DNA of 7,802 nucleotides from assembly GCA_003641785.1 (NCBI GenBank), contig QNAO01000036.1, positions 1 through 7,802 on the forward strand, read 5' to 3'. The position numbers were made by a program, and so were the translations under genes. Source of the DNA: Thermotogae bacterium. GTDB lineage: Bacteria; Thermotogota; Thermotogae; Thermotogales; DSM-5069. This document shows positions 7,618 to 7,802 of the stretch, piece by piece. Below the pieces are notes generated by a model, which worked only from the letters and a program-made list of their open reading frames with translations, searched no databases and was not told where the DNA came from. Numbering within the stretch: the stretch's first letter is position 1; the number at the start of each line of letters is the position of its first letter.

Positions 7618-7639
7618 AGATTTTCTCCCCCAAAATAAT
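7611..7639 (+). promoter_or_regulatory. candidate promoter of ispD
   Basis: CTGTCA at 7611-7616 (4 of 6 to TTGACA) lies 17 bases before AATAAT at 7634-7639 (5 of 6 to TATAAT). Initiation near 7646 would give a leader of about 17 bases carrying the AGGGTGAT ribosome binding site (7650-7657). The -10 overlaps the divergent -10 of the minus-strand gene. Confidence 0.35.
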
Positions 7640-7667
7640 TTTATCACAGAGGGTGATGGAATGTGAT
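7638..7667 (-). promoter_or_regulatory. candidate promoter of the minus-strand gene
   Basis: Reading the minus strand, ATCACA at 7667-7662 (4 of 6 to TTGACA) is followed after 18 bases by TAAAAT at 7643-7638 (5 of 6). TGA directly before it forms an extended -10. Initiation near 7631 would leave a leader of only about 14 bases, just enough for the GGGGGAG site. The -35 overlaps the ispD start codon. Confidence 0.4.
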
Positions 7668-7802
7668 AGTGGGGATAATTATGGCGGCTGGCCTTGGTAC
7701 AAGAGTTGGAACATCGATTCCAAAACAGTTCGTCAAGCTTTGTAACAAGGAGGTTTTCCTCTATTCCTTAGAGTCCTTCGAAATGTGTGATGCAATTGAT
7801 GC
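7663..7802 (+). CDS. ispD: 2-C-methyl-D-erythritol 4-phosphate cytidylyltransferase, 3' end missing
   Basis: IspD transfers CMP from CTP to methylerythritol phosphate, the third step of the non-mevalonate isoprenoid pathway. Only 46 codons are in the window. They contain the nucleotide-binding loop AAGLGTR at 8-14 and IPKQF at 19-23, with the conserved lysine K21. These motifs, with the strand IIMAAG before them and a YSLESFE helix after, are typical of IspD. The related TarI (CDP-ribitol) enzymes share them, so the call is probable, not certain. GTG at 7663 is chosen because AGGGTGAT (7650-7657) lies 5 bases upstream and a stop in frame at 7654 excludes earlier starts. GTG 7669 and ATG 7681 are alternatives, though the latter would cut the first strand. 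In Bacillus subtilis ispD lies close downstream of disA. Confidence 0.85.
   Translation, partial: MIVGIIMAAGLGTRVGTSIPKQFVKLCNKEVFLYSLESFEMCDAID

Noticed and set aside
7618..7647. N-terminal extension of the minus-strand gene (MIKLFWGRKS) from 7647
   Set aside because: The GGGGGAG site lies within this stretch at ideal distance from the ATG at 7617, and the extension would contain the candidate promoter.
1..7802. Search for a new defence system, mobile element, CRISPR array or transferred island
   Set aside because: All but one gene are universal housekeeping families in a dense, uniform-looking arrangement; no repeats, integrase, transposase or attachment sites were seen.

Overview
The window looks like chromosomal core DNA from a thermophilic member of the Thermotogota, most likely the Thermotoga/Pseudothermotoga group. 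The DisA, RnpA, YidC and ClpC proteins match the lengths and local sequence I remember for the Thermotoga maritima proteins (DisA about 357 aa, RnpA about 117 aa, YidC about 445 aa). Genes are very tightly packed, Shine-Dalgarno sites are strong, and GTG/TTG starts are common. The genus is inference. I see no mobile element, CRISPR array, tRNA or rRNA.

Layout. Positions 1-3206 hold the 3' three quarters of clpC, followed by radA (4-base stop/start overlap). disA (3175-4248) begins inside the end of radA. After a 70-base gap with a strong ribosome binding site comes the rpmH-rnpA-yidD-yidC-jag cluster (4319-7021), in which every junction overlaps or is separated by fewer than 10 bases. On the opposite strand, 7024-7617, is an unrecognised two-part protein whose stop lies 2 bases from the jag stop. 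A 45-base divergent intergenic region then leads to the start of an ispD-like gene that runs off the right edge.

How the genes work together. ClpC, RadA and DisA form a protein quality control / recombination / c-di-AMP block. RadA is a known partner and inhibitor of DisA in other bacteria. The second block serves ribosome and RNA maturation plus membrane protein biogenesis: L34, the RNase P protein, the YidD and YidC insertion factors, and the RNA-binding protein Jag/KhpB. ispD belongs to non-mevalonate isoprenoid synthesis. In Bacillus subtilis ispD lies just past clpC-radA-disA, so here the rpmH block appears to sit inside an otherwise conserved clpC-radA-disA-ispD order.

Most of the window is ordinary housekeeping DNA. 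The points worth a second look are: the unrecognised minus-strand protein, whose C-terminal half carries an internal repeat resembling the LeuA regulatory domain; a perfect 9-bp hairpin inside rnpA; an rnpA reading frame that stays open across the whole of rpmH; and overlapping divergent promoters before ispD.
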